Assembly: GCA_011526045.1 (NCBI GenBank)
Contig: WYBE01000045.1
Span: forward strand, 1 to 64,000
Direction of reading: 5' to 3'
From: Nevskiales bacterium
GTDB lineage: Bacteria > Pseudomonadota > Gammaproteobacteria > Steroidobacterales > GCA-2729495
Length of the DNA stretch: 64,000 bases
How positions within the stretch are numbered: the stretch's first letter is position 1; each line of letters starts with the position of its first letter. The notes beneath the pieces are model-generated. The model worked only from the letters and a program-made list of their open reading frames with translations, was not told where the DNA came from and did not search any database. This document shows, piece by piece, positions 7,451 to 16,241 of this stretch. The position numbers were made by a program, and so were the translations under genes.

Positions 7451-8125
7451 ATGAAAAGACGGCCCGACTCTCAATTCGGCGTGACACTGGACGAGCTGGT
7501 CGGCCGGCTTGCCGCTGCGGCCAATACCTCCCGGCTGGTGGCATGGGATCGGCTCGCCGCCGATCTCGGGACCGTCGAGCCGCTGACCGAGCGGCAGCAC
7601 TGCGAAGGCCTGCTTGAGCTCGCCAACGGGACGCCCATCACCGGAAAGCGGTGGAACGCGCTGGTAGGAGCGCCGGTTCAGGTCGGGGCGGATTCCCGAT
7701 CCTTCACCCTGCCGGCCGAATTGCGGCAATGGCTCGTGACTCAGCTCGAAACGATCCACAGCGGGAAGGGCCGGACGATTGCCCCGGCGATCACCGCGAC
7801 GGCCAGTCGGCGGGTCGTGCAGGCGCCGGTGTGGCATGTCACACCACGCGGACGGATCGAGAATCGCCACCGCATCGTCGCCCAGGACGTTACGGGTGCG
7901 CTGGCCTTCGGGCTGGTGTTGCTACTCGATCCGGGGCGCGACCTCGGTGCGTTGTTATGCCGCTGCCGGTTTACCGAGTGCGGCAAGTTCTTTATGACCA
8001 CACGACGCAGCAGCAGGGGCCGGATGCGGCGTCTGTATTGCTGCGCGGATCACGTCGAGGCCGGGATGCGGGAAGAAGCCACCCGGCGAATGCAGCGATG
8101 GCGCAAAAGCAGGAGACAGCGATGA
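7451..8125 (+). CDS. Hypothetical protein with C-terminal CGNR-like zinc domain, recombinase partner
   Basis: A 224-residue protein. ATG at 7451 is chosen over an in-frame TTG at 7424, which lies inside the candidate operator. The C-terminal 50 residues hold two Cys pairs and a basic helix (CRCRFTECGKFF, then RRLYCCADHVEAGM, then a run of Arg/Lys). This resembles the zinc finger of CGNR-type DNA-binding proteins but lacks the CGNR tetrapeptide. Its stop overlaps the recombinase start (ATGA), so the two are translationally coupled. A role as regulator or directionality partner of the recombinase is possible but unproven. Confidence 0.65.
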   Translation: MKRRPDSQFGVTLDELVGRLAAAANTSRLVAWDRLAADLGTVEPLTERQHCEGLLELANGTPITGKRWNALVGAPVQVGADSRSFTLPAELRQWLVTQLETIHSGKGRTIAPAITATASRRVVQAPVWHVTPRGRIENRHRIVAQDVTGALAFGLVLLLDPGRDLGALLCRCRFTECGKFFMTTRRSSRGRMRRLYCCADHVEAGMREEATRRMQRWRKSRRQR

Positions 8126-9771
8126 GAGCAGCAGCTTACGCACGGTACAGCTCGGACAAGCAAAGTGAGTCGAGCATTGAGGATCAGCTCCGCGTCGTCG
8201 CGCGACTGGCGGAGCGGCACGGGTTCGAGATCGCCGAGACGTTCACCGATGCCGCGATCTCCGGCGGCACCAGCGCCCGGCCCGGCTATCAGGCCTTGCT
8301 GACAGCGGTCCGCCGTGGGCGCTTCCACGTGATTCTCGCCGAGGACTGCTCGAGGCTGTGGCGCAATCTCTCGGAGCAGGCAACGCGCCTTGCCGAGCTG
8401 CGCGACCTCGGGGTCCACGTCATCAGCCACGATCTCGATACCCGGCATGAGGCCTCCGCCATCATGGGCGCGGTGCTCGGCGCCACGTCAGAGCACTATC
8501 GCGCCGAGATCGCCCGCAGGACGCGCCGAGGCCTCGAGGGCATTGCCCGCGCTGGCCGCAGCGCCGGCGGGCGGGCATTCGGCTACATCGCCGCCACGGA
8601 CTCCCCCACCGGGCAACGCGAGATTGATCCCGAACAGGCCGCTGTGGTGCGTCGCGTTTTCGAGATGTACGCAGCGGGGATGAGTCCCAAGAGCATCGCC
8701 GCCACGCTGAACGATGAGGGCGTCCCCTCCCCCGGCAGCGGCTGGCGACGAGAGCAGCGCCGGCGTCGCGGGTGGATGGTTTCGACCATCGCCGGCAGCC
8801 GCGAACGTGGCCTCGGGCTACTCAACAACGAGTTGTATCGCGGCGTCACCATCTGGAACCGCTCCCGGTGGGTTCGCAGTGCGCTGGACGGCAAGAAACG
8901 CCGCCAGGTGATGAACCCACCCTCCGAATGGGTCCACCATCACGATGAACGTCTGCGGATCGTCACTGACGATCTATGGAACCGGGTCAAAGCGCGACAG
9001 GATGCACGCACGGAGCAAGTCGGCAAGGCTGTGAAACAGGGCATGAGCCGCCACCGCGCCAGCCACCAGCGCGGCGCGACCAAGTATCTGTTCAGCGGCC
9101 TGCTCAAGTGCGGAACCTGCGGCGCGGGTTTTGTCATGGCAGATCGTCGGCACTATGCCTGCGCGAGTCGGATCGGGGGCGGGGCGGCCGCGTGCAGCAA
9201 TGATGCGAGGGTGAACCGCAGCATCGTCGAGGCGGGATTGCTCGCGGGGATCAAGCGCGACGTACTGCGCCCCGAGTTGCTGGCAGAGATCCAGCGACGG
9301 GTGCGGAAAGTCCTCGCTGCCGGTGAGAATCAGCCCGGACCGGAGAAGCGGATCGCCGCCTTGAGGGCAGAGATCGCTAACCTAACGGATGCCATCGCCA
9401 GCGGTGTGCTCAAGGCCTCCCCTGCTATCGCCGAGCGACTGGCCGCAGCCGAGGCGGAACTCGCCCGACTGTCTGCTCCCCGCCCTGCCCCGGTGCCGGT
9501 GTCGGCCATCATGCCCCGCCTCGCGGATCGCTGCCGGCGGCTCGTCGAGCAGTTGGAGTCCGCCCCGCTCGATGTCGAGCGCGCCCGCTACGCCATCGAG
9601 AACCTTCTCGGCGGTCCGATCATCGTGGAGACGACCGAGACGCAGATCCGGTTCGCCAACGAAAAAGGCCGCATTGAAGCGGCCTTTTTGCGTGCTGCGG
9701 GTCTATCGGAGTCGCAGCAAAAAGACGTGGTAGCGGGGGCAGGATTTGAACCTGCGACCTTCGGGTTATGA
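8122..9771 (+). CDS. Large serine recombinase (integrase)
   Basis: A 549-residue protein. The ATG at 8122 has AGGAGA upstream and overlaps the preceding stop; an open frame continues far upstream but only as a shadow of that gene. The resolvase domain is at about residues 8-155, with catalytic-serine context YARYSSDKQ and the LAEDCSRLWRN and EIARRTRRGL segments. The recombinase domain follows (IDPEQAAVVRRVFEMYAAG), then a zinc ribbon (LKCGTCGAGF ... ACASRI ... ACSN) near 345-380, then a coiled coil. The last 14 residues (VVAGAGFEPATFGL) are antisense translation of the initiator tRNA, so the native C terminus is set by the attachment site. Confidence 0.93.
   Translation: MRAAAYARYSSDKQSESSIEDQLRVVARLAERHGFEIAETFTDAAISGGTSARPGYQALLTAVRRGRFHVILAEDCSRLWRNLSEQATRLAELRDLGVHVISHDLDTRHEASAIMGAVLGATSEHYRAEIARRTRRGLEGIARAGRSAGGRAFGYIAATDSPTGQREIDPEQAAVVRRVFEMYAAGMSPKSIAATLNDEGVPSPGSGWRREQRRRRGWMVSTIAGSRERGLGLLNNELYRGVTIWNRSRWVRSALDGKKRRQVMNPPSEWVHHHDERLRIVTDDLWNRVKARQDARTEQVGKAVKQGMSRHRASHQRGATKYLFSGLLKCGTCGAGFVMADRRHYACASRIGGGAAACSNDARVNRSIVEAGLLAGIKRDVLRPELLAEIQRRVRKVLAAGENQPGPEKRIAALRAEIANLTDAIASGVLKASPAIAERLAAAEAELARLSAPRPAPVPVSAIMPRLADRCRRLVEQLESAPLDVERARYAIENLLGGPIIVETTETQIRFANEKGRIEAAFLRAAGLSESQQKDVVAGAGFEPATFGL
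9728..9740. repeat. Right attachment-site repeat (att core) at the tRNA 3' end
   Basis: This 13-bp sequence is identical to 137-149. It covers the CCA end, the discriminator base and most of the 3' acceptor strand of the initiator tRNA, and is also the last part of the recombinase reading frame. Integration here keeps the tRNA intact because the incoming element carries the same 13 bases. Confidence 0.65.
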
Positions 9772-9804
9772 GCCCGACGAGCTGCCAGACTGCTCCACCC
9801 CGCA
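9728..9804 (-). tRNA. Initiator tRNA-Met (CAT)
   Basis: A 77-nt cloverleaf read on the minus strand: anticodon CAT in the arm GGGCTCATAACCC, whose three consecutive G:C pairs are the initiator hallmark; T arm GCAGGTTCAAATCCTGC; encoded CCA. The acceptor stem is GCGGGG/CCCCGC with T at position 1 facing T at position 72, so there is no Watson-Crick 1:72 pair, as initiators need, but it is not the usual C:A. The gene lies 83 bases past the nuoN stop. In many gammaproteobacteria it precedes rimP-nusA, which would be expected left of the element. Confidence 0.95.
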
Positions 9805-9887
9805 CCAGCAGGCCGCGAATGTTAGCCGTTCTGCCCGACCATCGCAACGACGCGCTGGCAGGCCGTTTACTCAGGTGATGGCTGGAT

Positions 9888-11324
9888 TCAGCCGATCGCC
9901 CTGGCGCAAAGATCCATCAGCGCCCCCGGAAACACTCCGAGCGCCAGGACAACGAGACCGTTCACGCTGAGAAGCACCCGCAGGTCGAACGCCGACTGCA
10001 GCGGTGCCTTTGACGTGCCCTCCTCGAAATACATCAGCCAGATGACGCGCAGGTAATAGAACGCTCCGATTACCGAGAAAAAGACTCCGGCCAGGGCCAG
10101 CCAGACATGGCCGCCTTCGAGGAGCGCCGACAGCACCCACCACTTCGCGTAAAAGCCGACCAGCGGTGGCACTCCGATCATGCTGATCATGACGAGCAGC
10201 ATCATGGCGGCGAACCACGGACTGCGCCTGTTCAGCCCACGCAGGTCGTCGAGTTCACTTGCTTCCAGCCCGTCGTTCGTGAGGAGTATCACGATGCCGA
10301 AGGCGGCTGCCGTCATGATGATGTAGATGATGGTGTAATACAGCGCCGCCTCGACGCCACCATCGCCACCGGCCATCAGTCCGAGCAGGATAAAGCCGAC
10401 GTGGGCAATGGTCGAATAGGCCAGCATCCTCTTGAAGTTCGTCTGCACGATAGCGACGAGATTACCGAGCGCCAGCGAAAGCACAGCGATTACCGCGAGC
10501 ATGTTCTGCCAGTCCGCAGCCAGCCCGCCCAGCGCTTCCACAAGTACACGAAGTGCCAGCGCGAATGCGCCGATCTTGGGAGCCGTTGCCACGAACAACG
10601 TCGCGCTGGCGGGCGCTCCCTGGTAGACGTCGGGCAGCCACATGTGAAATGGAACTGCACCGAATTTGAAGGTCACACCCACCAGTATGAATGCCAGCCC
10701 GGCCAAAACGCCGAACCCACCGCCGGACGCGCCCAGTGTGGCAGCCACCTCGGTAAAACCAATGGCTCCGGTTGCGGCATACACGAGCGCTACGCCATAG
10801 AGGAAGCAGCCCGATCCGATAGCCCCCAAGACGAAGTACTTCATGGCGGCTTCCGCACCGAGTGGCGCATCGCGCTCGCTCGCCACCATCGCATAGAGCG
10901 CCAGCGCAAGCGTCTCGAGCCCGAGATACATCGTGAGGAAACTCGCGGCCGATGCCATGACCATAATGCCCAGCAATGCAAACAGGCCGAGCAGGTAGAA
11001 ATCGCTCTGCGGGAGACGGCGGGCCTGCAGAAACGAACGGGCGTATACGAACACGACACCGACCACCGCGAGCGCGAAAAGCTTCAGGACCCGCGCGACC
11101 GGATCCATCAGGAAAGCCCCGCCGGGAGTCCGCGGGGACTCACCCCAGGCCGTGGTCTCGACCGCTGCCGCGGCCGCAAGCAACGTAGCCATTGCCAGCA
11201 GGTATGGCATCTCGCGGAAGCGCTTACCGCTGAACAACCCCGCCAGCAGAACGACGCAGATTCCCGTTCCGACGACGATTTCCGGGAGAGCAGCACCAAC
11301 AAAGCCGGCAAGAGCGATATTCAT
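9888..11324 (-). CDS. nuoN: NADH-quinone oxidoreductase subunit N
   Basis: A 478-residue polytopic membrane protein, one of the three antiporter-like proton-pumping subunits of respiratory complex I. It has about 14 hydrophobic spans and the antiporter-core segments FKFGAVPFHMWLPDVYQG (about 235-252) and KRMLAYSTIAHVGF. The ATG overlaps the nuoM stop by four bases. It is the last gene of the nuo operon; the length is normal for the family. Confidence 0.97.
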   Translation of the reverse strand: MNIALAGFVGAALPEIVVGTGICVVLLAGLFSGKRFREMPYLLAMATLLAAAAAVETTAWGESPRTPGGAFLMDPVARVLKLFALAVVGVVFVYARSFLQARRLPQSDFYLLGLFALLGIMVMASAASFLTMYLGLETLALALYAMVASERDAPLGAEAAMKYFVLGAIGSGCFLYGVALVYAATGAIGFTEVAATLGASGGGFGVLAGLAFILVGVTFKFGAVPFHMWLPDVYQGAPASATLFVATAPKIGAFALALRVLVEALGGLAADWQNMLAVIAVLSLALGNLVAIVQTNFKRMLAYSTIAHVGFILLGLMAGGDGGVEAALYYTIIYIIMTAAAFGIVILLTNDGLEASELDDLRGLNRRSPWFAAMMLLVMISMIGVPPLVGFYAKWWVLSALLEGGHVWLALAGVFFSVIGAFYYLRVIWLMYFEEGTSKAPLQSAFDLRVLLSVNGLVVLALGVFPGALMDLCARAIG

Positions 11325-12838
11325 AGTTTCGACTGCGTGATGTGGCTGGCCAGGTTATCCACCGACGCAGACATCACGTCCACCAGCGGTGCCGGAAACA
11401 GGCCGAGACCGAGCACACCCACCGCTATGGCGCCAAGCACAATGAATTCGCGCGGGTTGAGATCGCGCATTCCAGCCACTCCCTCGTTGGCAACAGGCCC
11501 GAAAACAACCCGCTTCACCAGCCAGAGGGTATAGGCGGCACCGGTGATCAGAGTCGTGGCGGCCACGAGCGCATACCAGAAATCAGCCTGGAAGCTGGCC
11601 AGCACGACGAGAAACTCGCCGACAAAACCGGAGGTCCCCGGCAAACCTGCGTTGGCAAACCCAAACAGCACCATGAAGACCGCAAATCGGGGCATCGTGT
11701 TGACCACCCCGCCGTAATCGGCAATCTGGCGGCTGTGCAACCGGTCGTACAGCACGCCCACGCAGAGGAACAACGCACCGGAAACAAAGCCGTGCGAGAT
11801 CATCTGCACCATGCCTCCGGTGATGCCCATTGCGATACCGGGAAGATCTCCGGTACGCGCGAGGATTCCCCACGCGAGGAAAAAGCCCAGCGTGACGAAT
11901 CCCATGTGCGCGATCGACGAGTACGCGATGAGCTTCTTCATGTCCTGCTGCACGAGAGCTACCATGCCGATGTAGACGACAGCCACCAGGGACAGGACGA
12001 TCATCAGAAATGCGAGCGAACCTGCTGCGTCTGGGGTAATGGGCAGGCTGAAGCGTACGAAGCCGTAGCCGCCCATCTTCAGCAGCACCGCAGCCAGGAT
12101 GACGGAACCGCCGGTGGGTGCCTCCACGTGTGCATCTGGCAGCCAGGTGTGAACAGGCCACATGGGCACCTTGACCGCGAAAGCGACAAGAAACGCGAGG
12201 AAAATGAGCAACTGCTCGGTTTGACCAAGCGGCAGGGCGTGGAAGTCCAGAATGCTGTAGCTGCCCGATTTCAGGTACAGGTAAATCAGCGCGACCAGCA
12301 TGAGGACCGAACCGAGGAAGGTATACAGGAAGAACTTCACCGTCGCGTATACCCGGCGCTCACCACCCCACACCCCGATGATGATGAACATCGGGACGAG
12401 CATTGCCTCCCAGAACACGTAGAAGAGCAGCGCGTCCAGCGCGGCGAAGACGCCGATCATGAGTCCTTCGAGGAACAGAAACGAAGCGAAATACTGTGCC
12501 GGGCGGATCTTTATGGTTTCCCATCCCGCGATGACGACCAGCGGTGTCAGGAATGTCGTCAGCAAGATCAATGGCATGGAGAGCCCATCGATCCCCAGAA
12601 AATACTCGACACGGAACGCCTCGATCCAGGGCAACCGCTCGACAAACTGCATCTGCCAGGTCGTACGGTCGAACTGCGTGAACAGCGGCACACTGAGCAG
12701 GAAGGTCACGACCGAGACCCCCAATGCCAGCCAGCGATCCAGTCGCAGGCCGGTCCCGTCGGCCCGCCCGTTGCCGACAGCGAGCACGAGCAAGCCGCCC
12801 GCAATCGGCAGCCAGATCAATGCACTCAGTATCCCCAC
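11321..12838 (-). CDS. nuoM: NADH-quinone oxidoreductase subunit M
   Basis: A 505-residue membrane protein with about 14 spans, a proton-pumping antiporter-like subunit of complex I. Family landmarks include a long first lumenal region, VKVPMWPVHTWLPDAHVEAP and KKLIAYSSIAHMGFV. It starts with ATG at 12838, 27 bases after nuoL, and overlaps nuoN by four bases. Confidence 0.97.
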   Translation of the reverse strand: MGILSALIWLPIAGGLLVLAVGNGRADGTGLRLDRWLALGVSVVTFLLSVPLFTQFDRTTWQMQFVERLPWIEAFRVEYFLGIDGLSMPLILLTTFLTPLVVIAGWETIKIRPAQYFASFLFLEGLMIGVFAALDALLFYVFWEAMLVPMFIIIGVWGGERRVYATVKFFLYTFLGSVLMLVALIYLYLKSGSYSILDFHALPLGQTEQLLIFLAFLVAFAVKVPMWPVHTWLPDAHVEAPTGGSVILAAVLLKMGGYGFVRFSLPITPDAAGSLAFLMIVLSLVAVVYIGMVALVQQDMKKLIAYSSIAHMGFVTLGFFLAWGILARTGDLPGIAMGITGGMVQMISHGFVSGALFLCVGVLYDRLHSRQIADYGGVVNTMPRFAVFMVLFGFANAGLPGTSGFVGEFLVVLASFQADFWYALVAATTLITGAAYTLWLVKRVVFGPVANEGVAGMRDLNPREFIVLGAIAVGVLGLGLFPAPLVDVMSASVDNLASHITQSKL

Positions 12839-12865
12839 AATGCCCCTTTCAACACACAGAAAAAC

Positions 12866-14821
12866 TCATGCCGCGACCAGAATCCAGCCGAGCAGCACCG
12901 ACAATCCGATGATCATCGCGAACGCATAGTGATAGAGGTAGCCGCTCTGAACGCGCCGGATCACGGACGAGAACCATGCGACCAGTCGTGCCGAACCATT
13001 CACCGCCGCCCCATCGATGATCACCACATCCCCAACCCGCCAGAACATCTGCCCCATTCCGCGGTAGCCGCGTGCGATGATCTTCTCGTTGAGATCATCC
13101 AGGAAATACTTGTTCGTCAGCAGCGTGTACAAGGGCATCAGGCGCTGTCTAAGTCGTTCAGGCAGCCTTGGATTCCTGAGGTACAGATACCAGGCGACGG
13201 CGACACCGGCGAGCGACAGCAGGACCGGCAGCCCGAGTAACCCGTGCAGCAGGAACCCGCCGGGCCCGTGGAACTCGGCCCCCAGTTCGCCGAGCACGTC
13301 GTTGCGCTCCGCCACGTATATCGCCGACCCGAAATACCCCTCGAACAGGACGCTGCCAACCGTGAACCAGCCAATGAGCAGAGACGGCACCGCCAGCGCG
13401 ATCAGCGGTACCGTAATGACCCAGGGTGACTCGTGCAGGTGCTGCCGCGCATCCTCGTCGAGCCGCTCCTTGCCATGGAACACGAGAAAGAACATCCGGA
13501 ACGAATACAGTGCCGTGATGAAGACACCCGCAACCAGGCACGCGAATGCGTAACCCGAACCATCCCGGGTCGAGAGGCCGACTGCCTCGATGAGGGCGTC
13601 CTTCGAAAAGAAGCCCGCAAAGCCTGGGAATCCGATCAGGGCCAGCGAGCCCACCAGGCTCGTCCAGTAGGTCACCGGCATGTACTTCCGCAGCCCACCC
13701 ATGCGGCGGATGTCCTGCTCATGATGCAGGGCCACGATGACCGACCCTGCCGCCAGGAACAGCAACGCCTTGAAGAAGGCGTGAGTCATCAGGTGAAAGA
13801 TTGCAGCGGCGTAGGCAGACGCCCCGAGAGCGACCGTCATGTAGCCGAGCTGCGACAGCGTGGAATAAGCCACCACCCGTTTGATGTCGTTCTGGACGAC
13901 GCCCAGCAACCCGGTCAAAAGCGCTGTCGTTGCGCCGATGACCAATACAACCGTCAGCGCCACTTCGGAATACTCGAACAACGGCGACATCCGCGCCACC
14001 ATGAACACGCCGGCGGTCACCATGGTTGCCGCGTGAATCAGCGCCGATATCGGCGTCGGGCCTTCCATCGAGTCCGGAAGCCACACATGCAGAGGCATCT
14101 GCGCGGACTTGCCCATGGCACCCACGAAAAGAAGGATGCACGCGAGTGTGATTACCGACCATGGCTTGCCGGGCAGCACCTCAATCGTCTGCGCCTGCAA
14201 GGCCTGCGCCTCGCCGAACACCTGCGCATAGTCCAGACTGCCCGTATAAGCCAGCAGGGTTGCGATGCCCAACAGGAACCCAAAGTCACCAATGCGGTTG
14301 ACGATGAACGCCTTCATGTTGGCGACGATCGCCGTCGGCCGCGTGTACCAGAAGCCGATCAGGTGGTAGGAAACGACTCCAACCGCCTCCCAGCCGAAGA
14401 ACAGCTGGAGGAAATTGTTGGACATCACGAGCATCAGCATCGCAAAGGTGAACAACGAGATATAGCTGAAGAACCGCTGATATCCCGGGTCGTCGTGCAT
14501 GTAACCGATGGTGTAGACGTGGACCATCAACGATACGAAGGTCACTACCACCATCATCAGCGCGCTCAGCCGGTCGACCAGGAAGCCGATCTCCATCCGC
14601 ACACCGTCGGTCACCAGCCACGTGTACACGCTCTCATTGACCGGCATGCTTCCGGGTGCCAACTGCTCCCGGAGCACCATCACCGACATCACGAACGAGG
14701 CTGCCACCGCCAGGATGGTGACGGTATGGGCGCCCCGCCGGCCGATCAGCCGCCCACCCAGGCCGGCGACAACAGCCGCCAGCAGGGGCCCGAGCACGAT
14801 GGCAGTATGCAAATCGGTCAC
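12866..14821 (-). CDS. nuoL: NADH-quinone oxidoreductase subunit L
   Basis: A 651-residue membrane protein, the most distal pumping subunit of complex I. It carries the antiporter core (GKSAQMPLHVWLPDSMEGPT and KRVVAYSTLSQLGYM) and a C-terminal extension that would form the lateral amphipathic helix ending in a last span (GLSVLLGWILVAA). GTG at 14821 is used as start, three bases after nuoK, which is typical spacing in this operon. Confidence 0.97.
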   Translation of the reverse strand: MTDLHTAIVLGPLLAAVVAGLGGRLIGRRGAHTVTILAVAASFVMSVMVLREQLAPGSMPVNESVYTWLVTDGVRMEIGFLVDRLSALMMVVVTFVSLMVHVYTIGYMHDDPGYQRFFSYISLFTFAMLMLVMSNNFLQLFFGWEAVGVVSYHLIGFWYTRPTAIVANMKAFIVNRIGDFGFLLGIATLLAYTGSLDYAQVFGEAQALQAQTIEVLPGKPWSVITLACILLFVGAMGKSAQMPLHVWLPDSMEGPTPISALIHAATMVTAGVFMVARMSPLFEYSEVALTVVLVIGATTALLTGLLGVVQNDIKRVVAYSTLSQLGYMTVALGASAYAAAIFHLMTHAFFKALLFLAAGSVIVALHHEQDIRRMGGLRKYMPVTYWTSLVGSLALIGFPGFAGFFSKDALIEAVGLSTRDGSGYAFACLVAGVFITALYSFRMFFLVFHGKERLDEDARQHLHESPWVITVPLIALAVPSLLIGWFTVGSVLFEGYFGSAIYVAERNDVLGELGAEFHGPGGFLLHGLLGLPVLLSLAGVAVAWYLYLRNPRLPERLRQRLMPLYTLLTNKYFLDDLNEKIIARGYRGMGQMFWRVGDVVIIDGAAVNGSARLVAWFSSVIRRVQSGYLYHYAFAMIIGLSVLLGWILVAA

Positions 14822-14824
14822 GCG

Positions 14825-15130
14825 TCAACCCCGCAACACGTCGAGTTCCTGGACGTTGATGCTGCGCCGGGTCCGGAACAGCACGACCAGGATCGCCAGC
14901 CCGATGGCCGATTCCGCAGCCGCAACGGTCAGGATGAAAAACACAAAAACCTGTCCGGTCGGGTCGTCAAGAAATCGGGACAACGCAATGAAATTGAAGT
15001 TGACGGCGAGCAGCAGCAGCTCGACACACATCAGCAGCAGAATCACGTTCTTGCGGTTCAGGAAAATCCCGGCAACGCTTATGGCGAACAGCACCGCCGA
15101 CAGCGTCAAGTAATGGGTCAGCGTCACCAT
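14825..15130 (-). CDS. nuoK: NADH-quinone oxidoreductase subunit K
   Basis: A 101-residue, three-span membrane protein of complex I. The second span carries the conserved glutamate in [14 protein letters not shown], part of the proton pathway. Its ATG overlaps the nuoJ stop by one base (TGATG). The size matches the family. Confidence 0.97.
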   Translation of the reverse strand: MVTLTHYLTLSAVLFAISVAGIFLNRKNVILLLMCVELLLLAVNFNFIALSRFLDDPTGQVFVFFILTVAAAESAIGLAILVVLFRTRRSINVQELDVLRG

Positions 15131-15726
15131 CAGTCGCGCTCCGCTTCCACCTTGACGAGACGCACCCGGTCGGCACGACGGGTTGCCACCTGCGCGGCAA
15201 TGTTCTGCTTCCGGAGCCCCGGTCGCTGCCGCAGGGTCAGCATGATCGCGGCGACTATCGCCAGCAACAGGATGAATGCGGCGAGCTCGAACTCAAAAAT
15301 GTGCTTCGTGAACAACTCCATGCCGATCTCGCGCGTGTTGCTGTGCCCGGGCGGTTGCGGCACGAGCTGGCGCTCCAGCGGCAGGCCGGAGCCCTTCAGC
15401 CAGAACACGCTCACGAGCTCGAACACCACGACGCCTGCAAAAATCGCGGCCCACGGAGCGTAGCGTGCAAAGCCCTCGCGCATCGCTGCCACGTTCACGT
15501 CGAGCATCATCACGACGAAAAGGAACAGCACCATGACCGCGCCGACGTACACCAGCACGAGCACCAACGCGAGAAACTCCGCCTCGAGGAGCAGCCAGAG
15601 CACCGCGCTGGTGACAAAACTGAGCACAAGGAACAACGCCGCGTACACCGGATTGCGTGAAACGATGACCCCAAGCGCAGAGGTCACCAGAACGGTCGCC
15701 AGCAGATAGAAAAATACCAGGGTCAT
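15130..15726 (-). CDS. nuoJ: NADH-quinone oxidoreductase subunit J
   Basis: A 198-residue protein with about five spans. The third-span segment [20 protein letters not shown] contains the conserved Tyr/Gly region ([17 protein letters not shown]) whose pi-bulge is linked to complex I gating. It starts with ATG 26 bases after nuoI and overlaps nuoK by one base. Confidence 0.97.
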   Translation of the reverse strand: MTLVFFYLLATVLVTSALGVIVSRNPVYAALFLVLSFVTSAVLWLLLEAEFLALVLVLVYVGAVMVLFLFVVMMLDVNVAAMREGFARYAPWAAIFAGVVVFELVSVFWLKGSGLPLERQLVPQPPGHSNTREIGMELFTKHIFEFELAAFILLLAIVAAIMLTLRQRPGLRKQNIAAQVATRRADRVRLVKVEAERD

Positions 15727-15752
15727 CGTGAGCTACCGCGGAATTTCATGGC

Positions 15753-16241
15753 TTAACGGTAACGGGAATCAGCCAGTCGGTCGGCGGCGATGGTCGCCTC
15801 GTAGCGATCACCGACCGCAAGGAGCTTGTCCTTTGTCATGATGTTCTCGCCACGCTTCTCCATGTGGTACTCGAAGATCCTGGTTTCGACGATGGCGTCG
15901 ACCGGGCACGCCTCTTCGCAGAACCCGCAATAGATGCACTTGAACAAATCGATGTCGTAACGGGTGGTGCGCCGGGTTCCGTCCGCTGCTACGCCGGACT
16001 CGATGGTGATTGCGGCAGCCGGGCATACGGCCTGGCAGAGCTTGCAGGCAATGCAACGCTCCTCGCCGTTCGGATAGCGCCGCAACGCGTGCAAGCCACG
16101 AAAGCGTGCCGATTGCGGCGTCTTCTCCTCTGGATACTGGATCGTGACCTTCTTCACGAACAGATGCCGTAGCGTGATCCGCAGCCCAAGCAGCAGGTCC
16201 CAGAGGGAAAACGTCTTGATGATGGATGTCAGCGTGCTCAC
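15753..16241 (-). CDS. nuoI: NADH-quinone oxidoreductase subunit I (2 x 4Fe-4S)
   Basis: A 162-residue peripheral-arm subunit carrying two ferredoxin-type motifs, [12 protein letters not shown] and [12 protein letters not shown], that bind clusters N6a and N6b. GTG at 16241 is chosen: it overlaps the nuoH stop (GTGA), has GGAGTG in front, and gives the family start (M)[11 protein letters not shown] longer frame from 16256 would lie inside nuoH. Confidence 0.97.
   Translation of the reverse strand: MSTLTSIIKTFSLWDLLLGLRITLRHLFVKKVTIQYPEEKTPQSARFRGLHALRRYPNGEERCIACKLCQAVCPAAAITIESGVAADGTRRTTRYDIDLFKCIYCGFCEEACPVDAIVETRIFEYHMEKRGENIMTKDKLLAVGDRYEATIAADRLADSRYR

Larger units (their letters stand above)
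137..9740. mobile_element. Integrated phage-like element, possible phage satellite, in the initiator tRNA gene
   Basis: The element is bounded by the 13-bp repeats at 137-149 and 9728-9740. Its plus-strand end carries a large serine recombinase reading into the tRNA. A leftward block carries a MerR-like regulator, small proteins, an FDXHR zinc finger, a replication-type ATPase, an HK97 capsid, a P27 small terminase and an HNH protein. There is no large terminase, portal, maturation protease, lysis or tail gene in the 9.6 kb. Two plus-strand genes at 1143-2620 (a VPLPA-CTERM protein and a lipoprotein) look like cargo. A divergent regulator/integrase layout plus a few packaging genes recalls phage-inducible islands; a decayed prophage fits too. 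Confidence 0.75.

Noticed and set aside
7651-9771. A 706-residue version of the serine recombinase starting at 7651
   Set aside because: The first 157 residues are an out-of-frame shadow of the 7451-8125 gene; the ATG at 8122 has a ribosome site and starts directly before the catalytic domain.
9728-9771. Peptide GAGFEPATFGL as a conserved protein domain
   Set aside because: It is antisense translation of the initiator tRNA, a known annotation trap, not a domain.
11342-15463. Long plus-strand open frames (632 and 676 codons) over nuoM, nuoL, nuoK and nuoJ
   Set aside because: They are antisense to well-defined nuo genes, have Gln/His/Arg-rich composition typical of antisense GC-rich frames, and match nothing.
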